This document shows, in pieces, positions 17,301 to 24,102 of a DNA stretch of 24,115 bases. Numbering within the stretch: position 1 is the stretch's first letter; each line of letters starts with the position of its first letter. Made by a program: the position numbers and the translations under genes. The notes below the pieces were generated by a model. It worked only from the letters and a program-made list of their open reading frames with translations. It had not been told where the DNA came from and ran no database searches. The DNA lies in the NCBI GenBank assembly GCA_964443435.1, contig CAYUCW010000034.1:1-24115 (forward strand), written 5' to 3'. Origin of the DNA: Pseudaquidulcibacter sp964443435. Lineage in GTDB: Bacteria > Pseudomonadota > Alphaproteobacteria > Caulobacterales > Aquidulcibacteraceae.

Positions 17301-18096
17301 TACCATGTATTGCATAACCAATATTGAGATTGGAGTTAAGATTATCAAGACTTAAATCTTTAATAATATTATTGGGTAAAATACTTATGTTTTCTAATTT
17401 GGCATTAAGACCAATTGCGATTTTATTTTTATCATTTAAGCCCTTACTTGATAAAACAATTGGGATATTTTCGCCATTTTTTATAAGTTTAGATGGCGCA
17501 TTTAAATTGCCTTTGGCTTTAAAGCCATCATCTAAATTGCCATTGATTTTAAGCTTTGTACTTATGCTTCCATACTCAGTTAAAAGATTAATCTTAGCAT
17601 TATGTAAGCTTATATTTCTTATTTTAATTGGCTTACCGCTTGATTTATTTCCCATTAATGGCGCAAGCGCACCAAAATCTATTCCTTTGTCAGTTAGTTT
17701 TAAATTTAAATCTAAACTATCGGCTTTTATATCTTTAATAATAAAATCTTTTAATAATCCATATTCCCATATTATTTTGCCATTATTTATTATTAGAGTT
17801 TCTTTTGCTTTATCACCAAGCTTAAGGGAGCTAAATTCAATGCCATCAGCATCAATTCTCTTTATTTTGATTTCTGATTTAATTTTCTTTGAATTAAAAT
17901 AATTTACAAGTGCGGTTTCGCTAATTTGGGTTCGGTTAATATAGGCAATTCCAAACAAAATCGCCAAAATGCCGCATAAAATAGCTGCGATTTTTAATTT
18001 TCTAGAAAACCCTGTTTGTTTATTAATGGGTGCAATAACATTATCTTCAGATGAAATATCTTTATTATTATTTTCTGTATTATTAATGTTAGACAT
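14386..18096 (-). CDS. YdbH-like intermembrane transport protein (AsmA/TamB-like)
   Basis: A 1236-residue protein with a cytoplasmic Asn-rich head, one membrane anchor (about 33-54: IAAILCGILAILFGIAYI) and a very long periplasmic part made of repeating short beta-strand units rich in Asn, Leu, Ile and Lys. This fits the bridge-like AsmA/TamB/YdbH group, proposed to carry phospholipids between inner and outer membranes. The YdbH-specific C-terminal domain (about 1069-1200) is recognisable: LLRLTKVPNLEIEG.MSGILPIKI, ISGGHLLSDGEGVVRYIGP, ALRNLKYRILELNIDGRLTGEM and LSGQPFKFNI. It is longer than E. coli YdbH (about 880). Partners YnbE and YdbL are not adjacent. The Asn/Lys/Ile bias follows the AT-rich genome. 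It converges on, and overlaps, the CNNM gene. Confidence 0.85.
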   Translation of the reverse strand: MSNINNTENNNKDISSEDNVIAPINKQTGFSRKLKIAAILCGILAILFGIAYINRTQISETALVNYFNSKKIKSEIKIKRIDADGIEFSSLKLGDKAKETLIINNGKIIWEYGLLKDFIIKDIKADSLDLNLKLTDKGIDFGALAPLMGNKSSGKPIKIRNISLHNAKINLLTEYGSISTKLKINGNLDDGFKAKGNLNAPSKLIKNGENIPIVLSSKGLNDKNKIAIGLNAKLENISILPNNIIKDLSLDNLNSNLNIGYAIHGKKNGIIIKNSSGKFDNLKYGKTEAYALGEIDFEINNANLSFDTGLKNLLISLKDTNINANNFASKTFKASKLGVSGDNLGLLKLYAIDTSGIIAAKGLFINNNLKEPISLDKFNDDLEINIKDLSPNILGQGLGGINNSLKAFGLNELAPLSINTNAKLKYNSEEIEIVFNNPLAAKSLHQVLVFNPKQDFIRSFNGIKISDLKNTPKLKANFAGDLFLNADNTQLKTNIYSLDIENNGIVLNLVNSSLSNLKFQNIYINGNLENTEIISQNGQINGKIIGDLKLNNLNSIPSHLALNADFKGSNLNYSIIGDIKNLKFLDNIIRRGNIKSDGFVSLSEKIGTLNLNINNGDLNAFGANLLGLKSEANFSFNLNNGIALNGNLNAYLDKFIQKEISANNASFSGPISVFLKDKAIAINGKNCLDIGVEKILISGQQINTLNGNICPNNNRFALIKDKTNIYASTNLKPLSIIMGSKDNIQTLVLSDLKGQFSSDNKGNIIYNSDASDFAYKFKYSETDWAIANATNARLNFIIGKGENILNLSMKNAKIDGLPVFVNGDLSGRVNMKQEGLGANLSFENLKIKDKEELPRFGEFEINGSGKLANNIFNIIGDAKNIERGLSFAQIAMYHNLNRGIGAVNIKADKLKFTSERLNGKKIGLELVDLIPPLTGIINESNGIVDASANISWSADKLSSSAIISTDDFDFNAGAGPVEDISGTIKISDILKLKTDGIQKLKVGSFNPGVPIENGEVGFTLDGDNAINLVSAEWPFAEGVLSLVPSKIYFDNTDKELAVKVDRINITQLLRLTKVPNLEIEGIMSGILPIKIQENSIIISGGHLLSDGEGVVRYIGPELTAKQEKSKGFKALKERLFGKPPPPIAELAVEALRNLKYRILELNIDGRLTGEMVFKVLLEGANQSVLSGQPFKFNIKASMPIGDMVNTFKNLSNPNQFQTFDENGNMIFKPELIEKPN

Positions 18097-18359
18097 AATT
18101 TAGACTAGCATGATAGAGTTAAACTATCGAGATGAAATATAAATTTTATTCAGAAAAAACATCCTATTTTATGGACAAAACTGTCATTGAAACATTACAA
18201 TTACAGCAAATTTGCAATACAGTATTGTTAAAACGCTAAATACTGTGTAGTAATGGCAACACGTAAATTTTATTTTAAGCAAATTATGCGTAAATTGATG
18301 ATATTTATTAAGACTTTTATGTCAATTTTATATTTTCAAATTCGCAAAGGGGCAGTTTT
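18097..18359. promoter_or_regulatory. Divergent intergenic region with nested inverted repeats
   Basis: This is the largest gene-free stretch in the window, between the YdbH-like gene (minus) and the M23 endopeptidase (plus), and must carry both promoters. It contains three dyads close together: GCAAATTTGC (18206-18215), CAATAC-A-GTATTG (18215-18227), and ACAGTATT (18219-18226) pairing with AATACTGT (18239-18246) across 12 bases. A weak -35/-10 pair, TTGTTA (18225-18230) and AGTAAT (18249-18254), 18 apart, would place the last dyad inside the promoter. The rest is AT-rich with nothing else recognisable. Confidence 0.35.
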
Positions 18360-19697
18360 TTGCTAGAAAAACCTTTGAATAAAGCCACGTTTTTAAAGCG
18401 TGATTTTAAAAATAAAAATTTTTCTGTATCTGTTTTAGGTGCAGCTTTCATTCTAGCCTCTAGTTTGGTTACTAGTACTGCTGAAGCTCAATTCCTTAGA
18501 GGGACTGTTGAGCAATCTTATAATAATAGCATTAGCGAAGTAGAGCGCCGCACGGTTTCTATAGGTCAAGGTGAAAATGTGAATGGTGCATTAAGCCGAA
18601 TTGGCGCGGATTCCAATGATATTAATGATGCCGTTCGCGCACTTTCCCGTACAATAAGTATAAAAGATGTACATCGTGACGATCAATTAACTGTCTTTAT
18701 GCGTAATGAGAATGGCGTAAAAAGACTACTTGGTTTTAATCTTGCATCTGGGGCGGATAAATCAATTACTGTTACACGCTCTCTTGATGGATCTTATAAG
18801 GCGCGCGAATTATCAACAACATTACAGCGTCGCACTCTAAGGGTTGCCGGTGAAATTGGTGAAGCAGGCCTTGTTGCAAGCGTAAAAGAACAAGGCGCAC
18901 CCGATAGAGCCGCCGAGTCAATCGGTGACGCATTCGCCTTTGACGTTGACTTTGAACGTGAGGTAGGCCCAGGTTCTTCATTTGAACTTATGTATGATAG
19001 AGTTTCTGATACTAAGGGCGCAGTAGTAAGAGAGGGAGAGCCTATTTTTGCAAGACTGACTACGCTTACTGGCCGTACTTTATCTCTGTATAGATTTCAA
19101 GCGCAAGGCGCGACACAAGCCGAATGGTTTACTTCACAAGGCCAATCGGCAAGACGTTTCCTTATGCGTACCCCTGTCAATGGTGCGCATTTGACTTCGG
19201 GCTTTGGCTATCGTCGTCATCCGGTTCTTGGCTATACTAAAATCCATACTGGTGTTGATTTTGGCGCAAGAATTGGTACGCCAACTATGGCTGCAGGTGA
19301 TGGGGTAGTGACCCGTGTTGGGGTTATGGGCGGTTATGGCAATGTTGTTGATATTGAACATGGCAATGGCTGGTCAACAAGATATGCGCATTTATCAAGA
19401 TTTGCTTCGGGTTTAAAACCAGGGGACCGCGTAAGACAAGGTGATATTATCGCATTTACTGGAAACACTGGTCGCTCTACGGGGCCGCATCTTCATTATG
19501 AAGTAAGACGTAATGGAAGCCCTGTTAATCCTATGTCTGCGAATGTACCTGCTGGAAGAACGCTTACTGCGGAAAGCCTTGCAAAATTCAATGTTCAAGT
19601 TGCCCGTATTGATAATGCGCGCCGCGAAGCAATGAATGGCGTTAATGTTGCCGGAAATCCAACCCGTACGGCGAATGCTACAAATATTGCAAACTAG
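18360..19697 (+). CDS. M23 family metalloendopeptidase (MepM/ShyA-like)
   Basis: A 445-residue secreted peptidoglycan DD-endopeptidase candidate. The start is TTG 18360, 7 bases after AAGGGG. The signal region (about 20-42) ends near AEA|Q. An N-terminal domain (about 55-260) resembles the helper region of MepM-type enzymes, with a VSIGQGENVNGALSRIGA segment reminiscent of LysM/OapA-like modules. The LytM domain (about 270-395) is complete: zinc ligands His296 and Asp300 (KIHTGVDFG) and His379 (GPHLHYE), plus the catalytic His377 and the YAHLS His. It is therefore probably active, unlike the EnvC-type protein in this window. A tail of about 50 residues rich in Asn and Ala follows. Its stop codon overlaps that of folA at the shared CTAG. 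It could cut crosslinks during elongation or division. Confidence 0.93.
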   Translation: MLEKPLNKATFLKRDFKNKNFSVSVLGAAFILASSLVTSTAEAQFLRGTVEQSYNNSISEVERRTVSIGQGENVNGALSRIGADSNDINDAVRALSRTISIKDVHRDDQLTVFMRNENGVKRLLGFNLASGADKSITVTRSLDGSYKARELSTTLQRRTLRVAGEIGEAGLVASVKEQGAPDRAAESIGDAFAFDVDFEREVGPGSSFELMYDRVSDTKGAVVREGEPIFARLTTLTGRTLSLYRFQAQGATQAEWFTSQGQSARRFLMRTPVNGAHLTSGFGYRRHPVLGYTKIHTGVDFGARIGTPTMAAGDGVVTRVGVMGGYGNVVDIEHGNGWSTRYAHLSRFASGLKPGDRVRQGDIIAFTGNTGRSTGPHLHYEVRRNGSPVNPMSANVPAGRTLTAESLAKFNVQVARIDNARREAMNGVNVAGNPTRTANATNIAN

Positions 19698-20224
19698 ATT
19701 TTACGCTTAAGAACTCTAAAGTCAAAATCAAACTCATCTTTTTCAGTTTTATCAAAGTGCGTTGCTTCGGTAGTTTCCCATTCATCCATGTTAATGCTTG
19801 GGAATGATGTATCACCATCAGGCGTACCATTAATAATTGTTTGATAAATTATATCGGCATGAATAAGCGCTTGCTTATAAATCTCACCACCGCCAATTAC
19901 ACAGACTTCAGGCTGTCCAATCTGAAGCGCGATTGCTTTTGCATTATTTATCGCGCTTTCAAGATTTGAATAAATCAAAATATCCTTATGAAAAAAATTG
20001 CCATTAGTTGAAACCACAATATGTTTACGATTTGGCAAAAGCTTTGGCAGTGATTCAAAAGTTTTGCGCCCCATAATTATTGGCTTATTTTCTGTAACGC
20101 GCTTAAAATTCTTTAAATCCGAAGGCACACGCCACGGCAAGCCATTATTAAGCCCAATAATGCCATTTTTTGCCTGTGCAAAAACCAGTGCAAGTTTTAT
20201 ATTATTTGATTGATTTAAATTCAT
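19694..20224 (-). CDS. folA: FolA, dihydrofolate reductase
   Basis: Reduces dihydrofolate to tetrahydrofolate with NADPH. The 176-residue chromosomal-type enzyme shows the active-site segment NGIIGLNNGLPWRVPSDLKNFK (Trp31, Asp36), the NADPH-binding IIMGRKTFESLP region, VVSTN, and VIGGGEIYKQAL (about 108-119). ATG 20224 is the start, with a weak GAAG upstream. It lies on the same strand as thyA, but an inverted C13 peptidase gene separates them, so a simple thyA-folA operon is broken or would need antisense read-through. It converges on the M23 gene with overlapping stop codons. Confidence 0.96.
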   Translation of the reverse strand: MNLNQSNNIKLALVFAQAKNGIIGLNNGLPWRVPSDLKNFKRVTENKPIIMGRKTFESLPKLLPNRKHIVVSTNGNFFHKDILIYSNLESAINNAKAIALQIGQPEVCVIGGGEIYKQALIHADIIYQTIINGTPDGDTSFPSINMDEWETTEATHFDKTEKDEFDFDFRVLKRKI

Positions 20225-20281
20225 ATGGCTATAATCTTCAGTTGAAATCGAATAATAATATATAAAAACTTAGGCAATTAA

Positions 20282-21223
20282 ATGTTAAAACTAAACAAGT
20301 TTATTAAAACATCTTCTCTTTTGTTTTTTTGTTTATATCCTTTAAATTCTAATGCCCAATTATTCAAAAACAAAAAACCGCAAACTGATTATTCGAATGC
20401 ACAAATATCGGCCAATAAGGGCAATTCATATTATATTGGTCTAAATTCCAAAGAAATCCTACAAGATAGGCTTAACCTTTCAAAGAGCTTTTCTTCGATA
20501 AAACCACAAGAAAATGGTAAAACCGAAGTATTTTTAATTGTCGCGGGGCTTGATACTGACCCTGTATTTAATAATGAAGCAAGCGAAACTTATAAATTGC
20601 TTAGCAAGAGATATAATACAAATGGGCATTCAATCCTGCTTGGTTCAGGAAGTGAAATTTCCAAAGATACGCCAATTGCAACCCTTGAAAATTTAGCCGC
20701 AAGCATTGAATATATTTCAACAATTATGAATAAGGAAGAAGATGTTCTTATTATTTATACTTCATCGCATGGTCATTTTGCGACTGGGCTTCGTTTTAAA
20801 TATTATGATAAGGGTATTGGTAATTGGGGGCCCGAATATTATAAATCAACCCTTGATAATACTGGCATAAAAAATAAATTCATTATGATTTCCGCGTGTT
20901 ATTCGGGTGTTTTTATTCCCAAACTTGAAAATGATAATTCAATAATAATGACCGCCGCCGCAAGCGACAGAAGCTCATTTGGATGTAAACCTGAAAACAA
21001 ATGGACTTATTTTGGTAATGGACTTATTAATCAAGCAATGCGCAAGAAAAATTCGGCTATTGAAAGTTTCAAAAATGCAAAAAACCGCATTTCTGAAATT
21101 GAAACTAAGGAAAAGCTTACGCCTTCAAATCCACAAATTTCAATTGGTAAGAATGCAGAAATTTGGCTTAAGAAAATTGAAGCAAATATTCCCAATGATC
21201 TTGGAAAGCCTATTAATAATTAA
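20282..21223 (+). CDS. Exported C13 family (legumain-like) cysteine peptidase
   Basis: A 313-residue protein with a signal peptide (about 1-25: FIKTSSLLFFCLYPLNSNA|Q), so it works outside the cytoplasm. The mature part has the caspase-like fold signatures of family C13: a beta strand (VFLIVAGLDTDP), DVLIIYTSSHG with catalytic His163, and KFIMISACYSG with catalytic Cys206, 43 residues apart (about 41 in legumain). The MTAAASDRSSFGC segment follows, where substrate-pocket residues lie. The family includes plant legumains and GPI8 transamidase; bacterial members such as this have unknown substrates. The gene sits inverted between folA and thyA: 57 bases from the folA start, and with its stop overlapping the thyA stop by 3 bases. 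Activity may prefer Asn or Asp bonds, but that is inference from the family. Confidence 0.88.
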   Translation: MLKLNKFIKTSSLLFFCLYPLNSNAQLFKNKKPQTDYSNAQISANKGNSYYIGLNSKEILQDRLNLSKSFSSIKPQENGKTEVFLIVAGLDTDPVFNNEASETYKLLSKRYNTNGHSILLGSGSEISKDTPIATLENLAASIEYISTIMNKEEDVLIIYTSSHGHFATGLRFKYYDKGIGNWGPEYYKSTLDNTGIKNKFIMISACYSGVFIPKLENDNSIIMTAAASDRSSFGCKPENKWTYFGNGLINQAMRKKNSAIESFKNAKNRISEIETKEKLTPSNPQISIGKNAEIWLKKIEANIPNDLGKPINN

Positions 21224-22038
21224 ACCGCGATAGGCGCCTTGATTGTTCCATGTGAAACATAGTTTTCAATTTTTATATCTTCAAGTTCAAACGCGTCAAT
21301 TTCTTTGATATTGGGATTAAGCCATAGTTTTGGCAAATCAAAAGGCTGATTTTCCAATTGCTGATTTACTTGATCTATATGGTTTGAATAAATATGCGCA
21401 TCGCCCAATGTATGCACAAACTCACCGACTTTAAGGCCGCAGATTTGCGCAATCATATGGGTCAAAAGTGCGTAGGACGCGATATTAAACGGCACGCCCA
21501 AAAACACATCCGCGCTTCTTTGATATAATTGGCACGAAAGCTTGCCATCTGGTGAAACATAAAATTGGAATAGGCAATGGCAAGGCGGCAATGCCATATT
21601 ATCAACTTCCGCAGGGTTCCACGCCGAAACAATATGTCGACGCGAAAACGGATTATTTTTAAGCCCATCTATAAGCTTTGCGATTTGGTCAATCACAACG
21701 CCGTCAGGCGTCGCCCAAGATCGCCATTGCTTACCATAAACCGGGCCAAGCTCACCATTTACATCCGCCCATTCATCCCAAATAGTGCAACCGCGCTCCT
21801 GTAGCCATTTAACATTCGTAAGGCCGCGCAGAAACCATAAAAGCTCTACGAATATTGCCTTGGTAAATAATTTTTTAGTAGTCAAAAGCGGAAAACCAGC
21901 TTCTAGGTCAAAGCGCATTTGCCGCCCAAAAACGCCGATTGTTCCCGTCCCTGTCCTATCCTCACGCTTTTGCCCATTGGCAAGAATATCACGGAGTAGA
22001 TTTTGATAAATAATATCTGGGTGGGAATCGAGTTTCAT
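21220..22038 (-). CDS. thyA: ThyA, thymidylate synthase
   Basis: Converts dUMP to dTMP with methylene-tetrahydrofolate, producing the dihydrofolate that FolA recycles. Signatures are complete: DRTGTGTIGVFG, the LLWFLRG segment, the catalytic Cys153 in LPPCHC, QRSADVFLGVPFNIASYALLTHM and HTLGDAHIYSNH. It has 272 residues from ATG 22038. An in-frame TTG at 22053 would add five residues; neither start has a good Shine-Dalgarno sequence, and the ATG gives the usual N-terminus. The reading is not interrupted, so the genome uses classical ThyA rather than depending on ThyX. It converges on the C13 peptidase gene with overlapping stops. Confidence 0.96.
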   Translation of the reverse strand: MKLDSHPDIIYQNLLRDILANGQKREDRTGTGTIGVFGRQMRFDLEAGFPLLTTKKLFTKAIFVELLWFLRGLTNVKWLQERGCTIWDEWADVNGELGPVYGKQWRSWATPDGVVIDQIAKLIDGLKNNPFSRRHIVSAWNPAEVDNMALPPCHCLFQFYVSPDGKLSCQLYQRSADVFLGVPFNIASYALLTHMIAQICGLKVGEFVHTLGDAHIYSNHIDQVNQQLENQPFDLPKLWLNPNIKEIDAFELEDIKIENYVSHGTIKAPIAV

Positions 22039-22136
22039 ATTTTTTTTTAGCAAGTTTCATTCATATATACAAAGACAAATATTTTTAATTAAACTTAGAT
22101 AACTACAAATATAAGCAAATAAAACTAGCTTTTTTA

Positions 22137-22164
22137 TTGATTATTGAAAATTGCAAACTAATAT
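22137..22164 (+). promoter_or_regulatory. Candidate sigma-70-type promoter for the Sel1 gene pair
   Basis: TTGATT (22137-22142) and TAATAT (22159-22164) are separated by 16 bases, in the AT-rich region upstream of the first Sel1 gene. The predicted start of transcription, about 22171, leaves a leader of about 43 bases before TTG 22214. Such AT-rich matches arise easily by chance. Confidence 0.3.
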
Positions 22165-22213
22165 AAAGTTGCATATACATAAATAACTAACATTAATCGC
22201 AAGGGAAAATAGT

Positions 22214-23314
22214 TTGAGAAATAAGCCTACAACTAATTTAATAGCTTCTTATTATTGTGCAATTATTTTAATTACTGCCGCGTCACAATTATTTTTGCCT
22301 TCACATTCTTTTGGGCAAACGCCTGAAAAAACTGATACTCAAGAAACTAAAGATAAATGGGGAATAACGGAGAAAGAATGGCAAAATCTAAGTTCAAATG
22401 AACTACTTAAAATGGCTCTAAAAACCTTTTCATTTAGCAATTTTGTCAAAGAAGCAAAAGCAGGTGATTCGAAAGCTATGTATTTAACAGCTGCTTCTTA
22501 TGCGACTGGCACGGGAATTTCCTTTGATAAAGCTGAGGCTATATTTTGGCTTCGGGCTTCTGCTACGTCTGGAAATACTGCAGCAATGATTCAATATGGC
22601 TACATTCTAGCAGAAGGTCTTGGCGTTCAAAAGAATGAAAAGGAGGCTATATATTGGTATCGCAAAGCTGCTGAAGCTGGCGAAATAGATGCAATGGTTA
22701 AGCTAAGTATTCTTTTAATAGAAGGAACAGGTGACGCTAAGTATGAAACGGAAGCTTTTCACTGGACTCGTATAGCCGCTGAGGCTGGTAATGTCGACAG
22801 CATGGGCAATTTAGGTCTTTTTCTTTTTGAAGGCAAGGGCACACCTAAGAATGAGGACGAAGCAATAAAATGGTTTCGAAAAGCTTCTGAAGCAGGCAAT
22901 TCAAAAGCAATGTATAATCTTGGATTCATTTATTCAGGAGGGTATGGAGTAATTAAAAATGATATCGAAGCCGCAAGTTGGTGGAGTAAAGCCGCTAAAG
23001 CTGGAAACATTATGGCGATTTATAATCTTGGAGTTGTATATCAAAAAGGACGTGGTGTAACCAAGAACTCTGCAGAAGCTGCTCGACTGTTCCGTGAAGC
23101 AGCAAACGCAGGCAATACAAACGCAATGTATAATTTAGCTTACATGTATTCTAATGGACAAGGTGTTTCTAGAAGTGATTCAGAGGCTATTAAATGGTTG
23201 GTTCGTGCAGCCGGTGCTGGTGACTCCATATCAAAAATTGCCGCAGAAGATTTAAAAACAATCTATAAAATGAAATGCACGCCTAATGGTAATGCATATA
23301 TTTGTAAAAAATAA
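22214..23314 (+). CDS. Exported Sel1-repeat protein, seven repeats
   Basis: A 366-residue secreted protein. The start is TTG 22214, with AAGGG 8 bases upstream. A signal peptide (about 8-34, cleavage near SFG|Q) is followed by a linker with EKTDTQETKDKWG, then seven uninterrupted 36-residue Sel1 (SLR/TPR-like) repeats from residue 84 to 335, with the pattern G-x3-AM-x2-LG-x5-G-x-G-x3-(D/N)-x2-EA-x2-W-x2-(K/R)-A-A-x-A. A 31-residue cap follows, ending MKCTPNGNAYICKK with two cysteines spaced CX8C. Sel1 arrays are protein-binding scaffolds; ExoR of rhizobia is one periplasmic example. No catalytic domain is present and the partner is unknown. It is followed after 11 bases by a paralog, probably cotranscribed. 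Confidence 0.9.
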   Translation: MRNKPTTNLIASYYCAIILITAASQLFLPSHSFGQTPEKTDTQETKDKWGITEKEWQNLSSNELLKMALKTFSFSNFVKEAKAGDSKAMYLTAASYATGTGISFDKAEAIFWLRASATSGNTAAMIQYGYILAEGLGVQKNEKEAIYWYRKAAEAGEIDAMVKLSILLIEGTGDAKYETEAFHWTRIAAEAGNVDSMGNLGLFLFEGKGTPKNEDEAIKWFRKASEAGNSKAMYNLGFIYSGGYGVIKNDIEAASWWSKAAKAGNIMAIYNLGVVYQKGRGVTKNSAEAARLFREAANAGNTNAMYNLAYMYSNGQGVSRSDSEAIKWLVRAAGAGDSISKIAAEDLKTIYKMKCTPNGNAYICKK

Positions 23315-23325
23315 AGCAAAATATT

Positions 23326-24102
23326 ATGAAAAACAAATCTAAAGCTTCTTTTGTGGCATCGCATTTATGTGCGATATTTTTAATTGCCGCCACTTCACAA
23401 TTATTAATTCCTTCAAACTCATTTGGGCAAACTCCTGAAAAAACTGATACTCAAGAAACTAAAGATAAATGGGGAATATCAGAGAAAGAATGGCAAACGC
23501 TTAGTGATTTTGAACTTTATTTAAAAATAGTGGGTAAGGTTAATTATAATGAAATACTTAGCGACGCTAAAAATGGCGATTCAAAAGCTATTTATCTGCT
23601 TGGTGTAATGCTTGAAAAAGGACGGGTCGAAAGAAAATATGAAGCCGAAATCTTAAAATTATTACGCAAAGCCGCTGATGCTGGTGATACAGATGCAATG
23701 CTATATCTTGGTCTTGGGCTTGCACAAGGGCAAGGTACAAAAGCAAATGTAGCTGAAGCAGTGCAATGGTTTCGTAAATCCGGTGAATCGGGAAATACTA
23801 AAGCAATGGTATATCTTGGATATTTGCTTGATAAAGGGCAAGGCATACAAAAAAATGAAGCCGAGGCAGTGCAATGGTATCGCAAAGCCGCTGAGGCTGG
23901 AAATCTTCAAGCAATGATTCTTTTAGGATCTAAGCTTGAAAAAGGGCAAGGAGTAACCAAAGATGAAACCGAATCCAAGAAATGGTTTATTCGTGCTGCA
24001 TCTGTTGCCGGACAGCATTCAAAACATTCAGCAGAATATCTACAAAATAAATATGGTATGAAATGCACGCCAAATGGAGAAGCTTTTATCTGTAAAGAAT
24101 AA
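23326..24102 (+). CDS. Exported Sel1-repeat protein, four repeats (paralog)
   Basis: A 258-residue secreted paralog of the preceding gene. ATG 23326 starts the same signal peptide and linker (SFGQTPEKTDTQETKDKWG at the same residue numbers), then four 36-residue Sel1 repeats (84-227) and an identically sized 31-residue cap ending MKCTPNGEAFICKE with the CX8C pair. The first repeat is degenerate (GRVERKYEAEILKLLRKAADA). The 108-residue length difference from its neighbour is exactly three repeats. It reads from 11 bases after the first gene and the reading frame is complete 13 bases before the window edge. Further paralogs could lie beyond that edge. Confidence 0.9.
   Translation: MKNKSKASFVASHLCAIFLIAATSQLLIPSNSFGQTPEKTDTQETKDKWGISEKEWQTLSDFELYLKIVGKVNYNEILSDAKNGDSKAIYLLGVMLEKGRVERKYEAEILKLLRKAADAGDTDAMLYLGLGLAQGQGTKANVAEAVQWFRKSGESGNTKAMVYLGYLLDKGQGIQKNEAEAVQWYRKAAEAGNLQAMILLGSKLEKGQGVTKDETESKKWFIRAASVAGQHSKHSAEYLQNKYGMKCTPNGEAFICKE

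Noticed and set aside
17324..17902. Plus-strand open frame, Leu/Ser/Pro-rich, inside the YdbH-like gene
   Set aside because: The composition is that of an antisense reading of an Asn/Lys-rich gene; no family is recognisable and there is no start context.
22214..22320. Lipoprotein signal on the first Sel1 protein (Cys15 in the signal peptide)
   Set aside because: The residues before the cysteine (SYY, and SHL in the paralog) do not form a lipobox; cleavage by signal peptidase I near SFG|Q fits better.
22214..24102. CRISPR-like or satellite repeat array at the Sel1 genes
   Set aside because: The periodicity is 108 bases and protein-coding (36-residue Sel1 repeats), with no short identical direct repeats.
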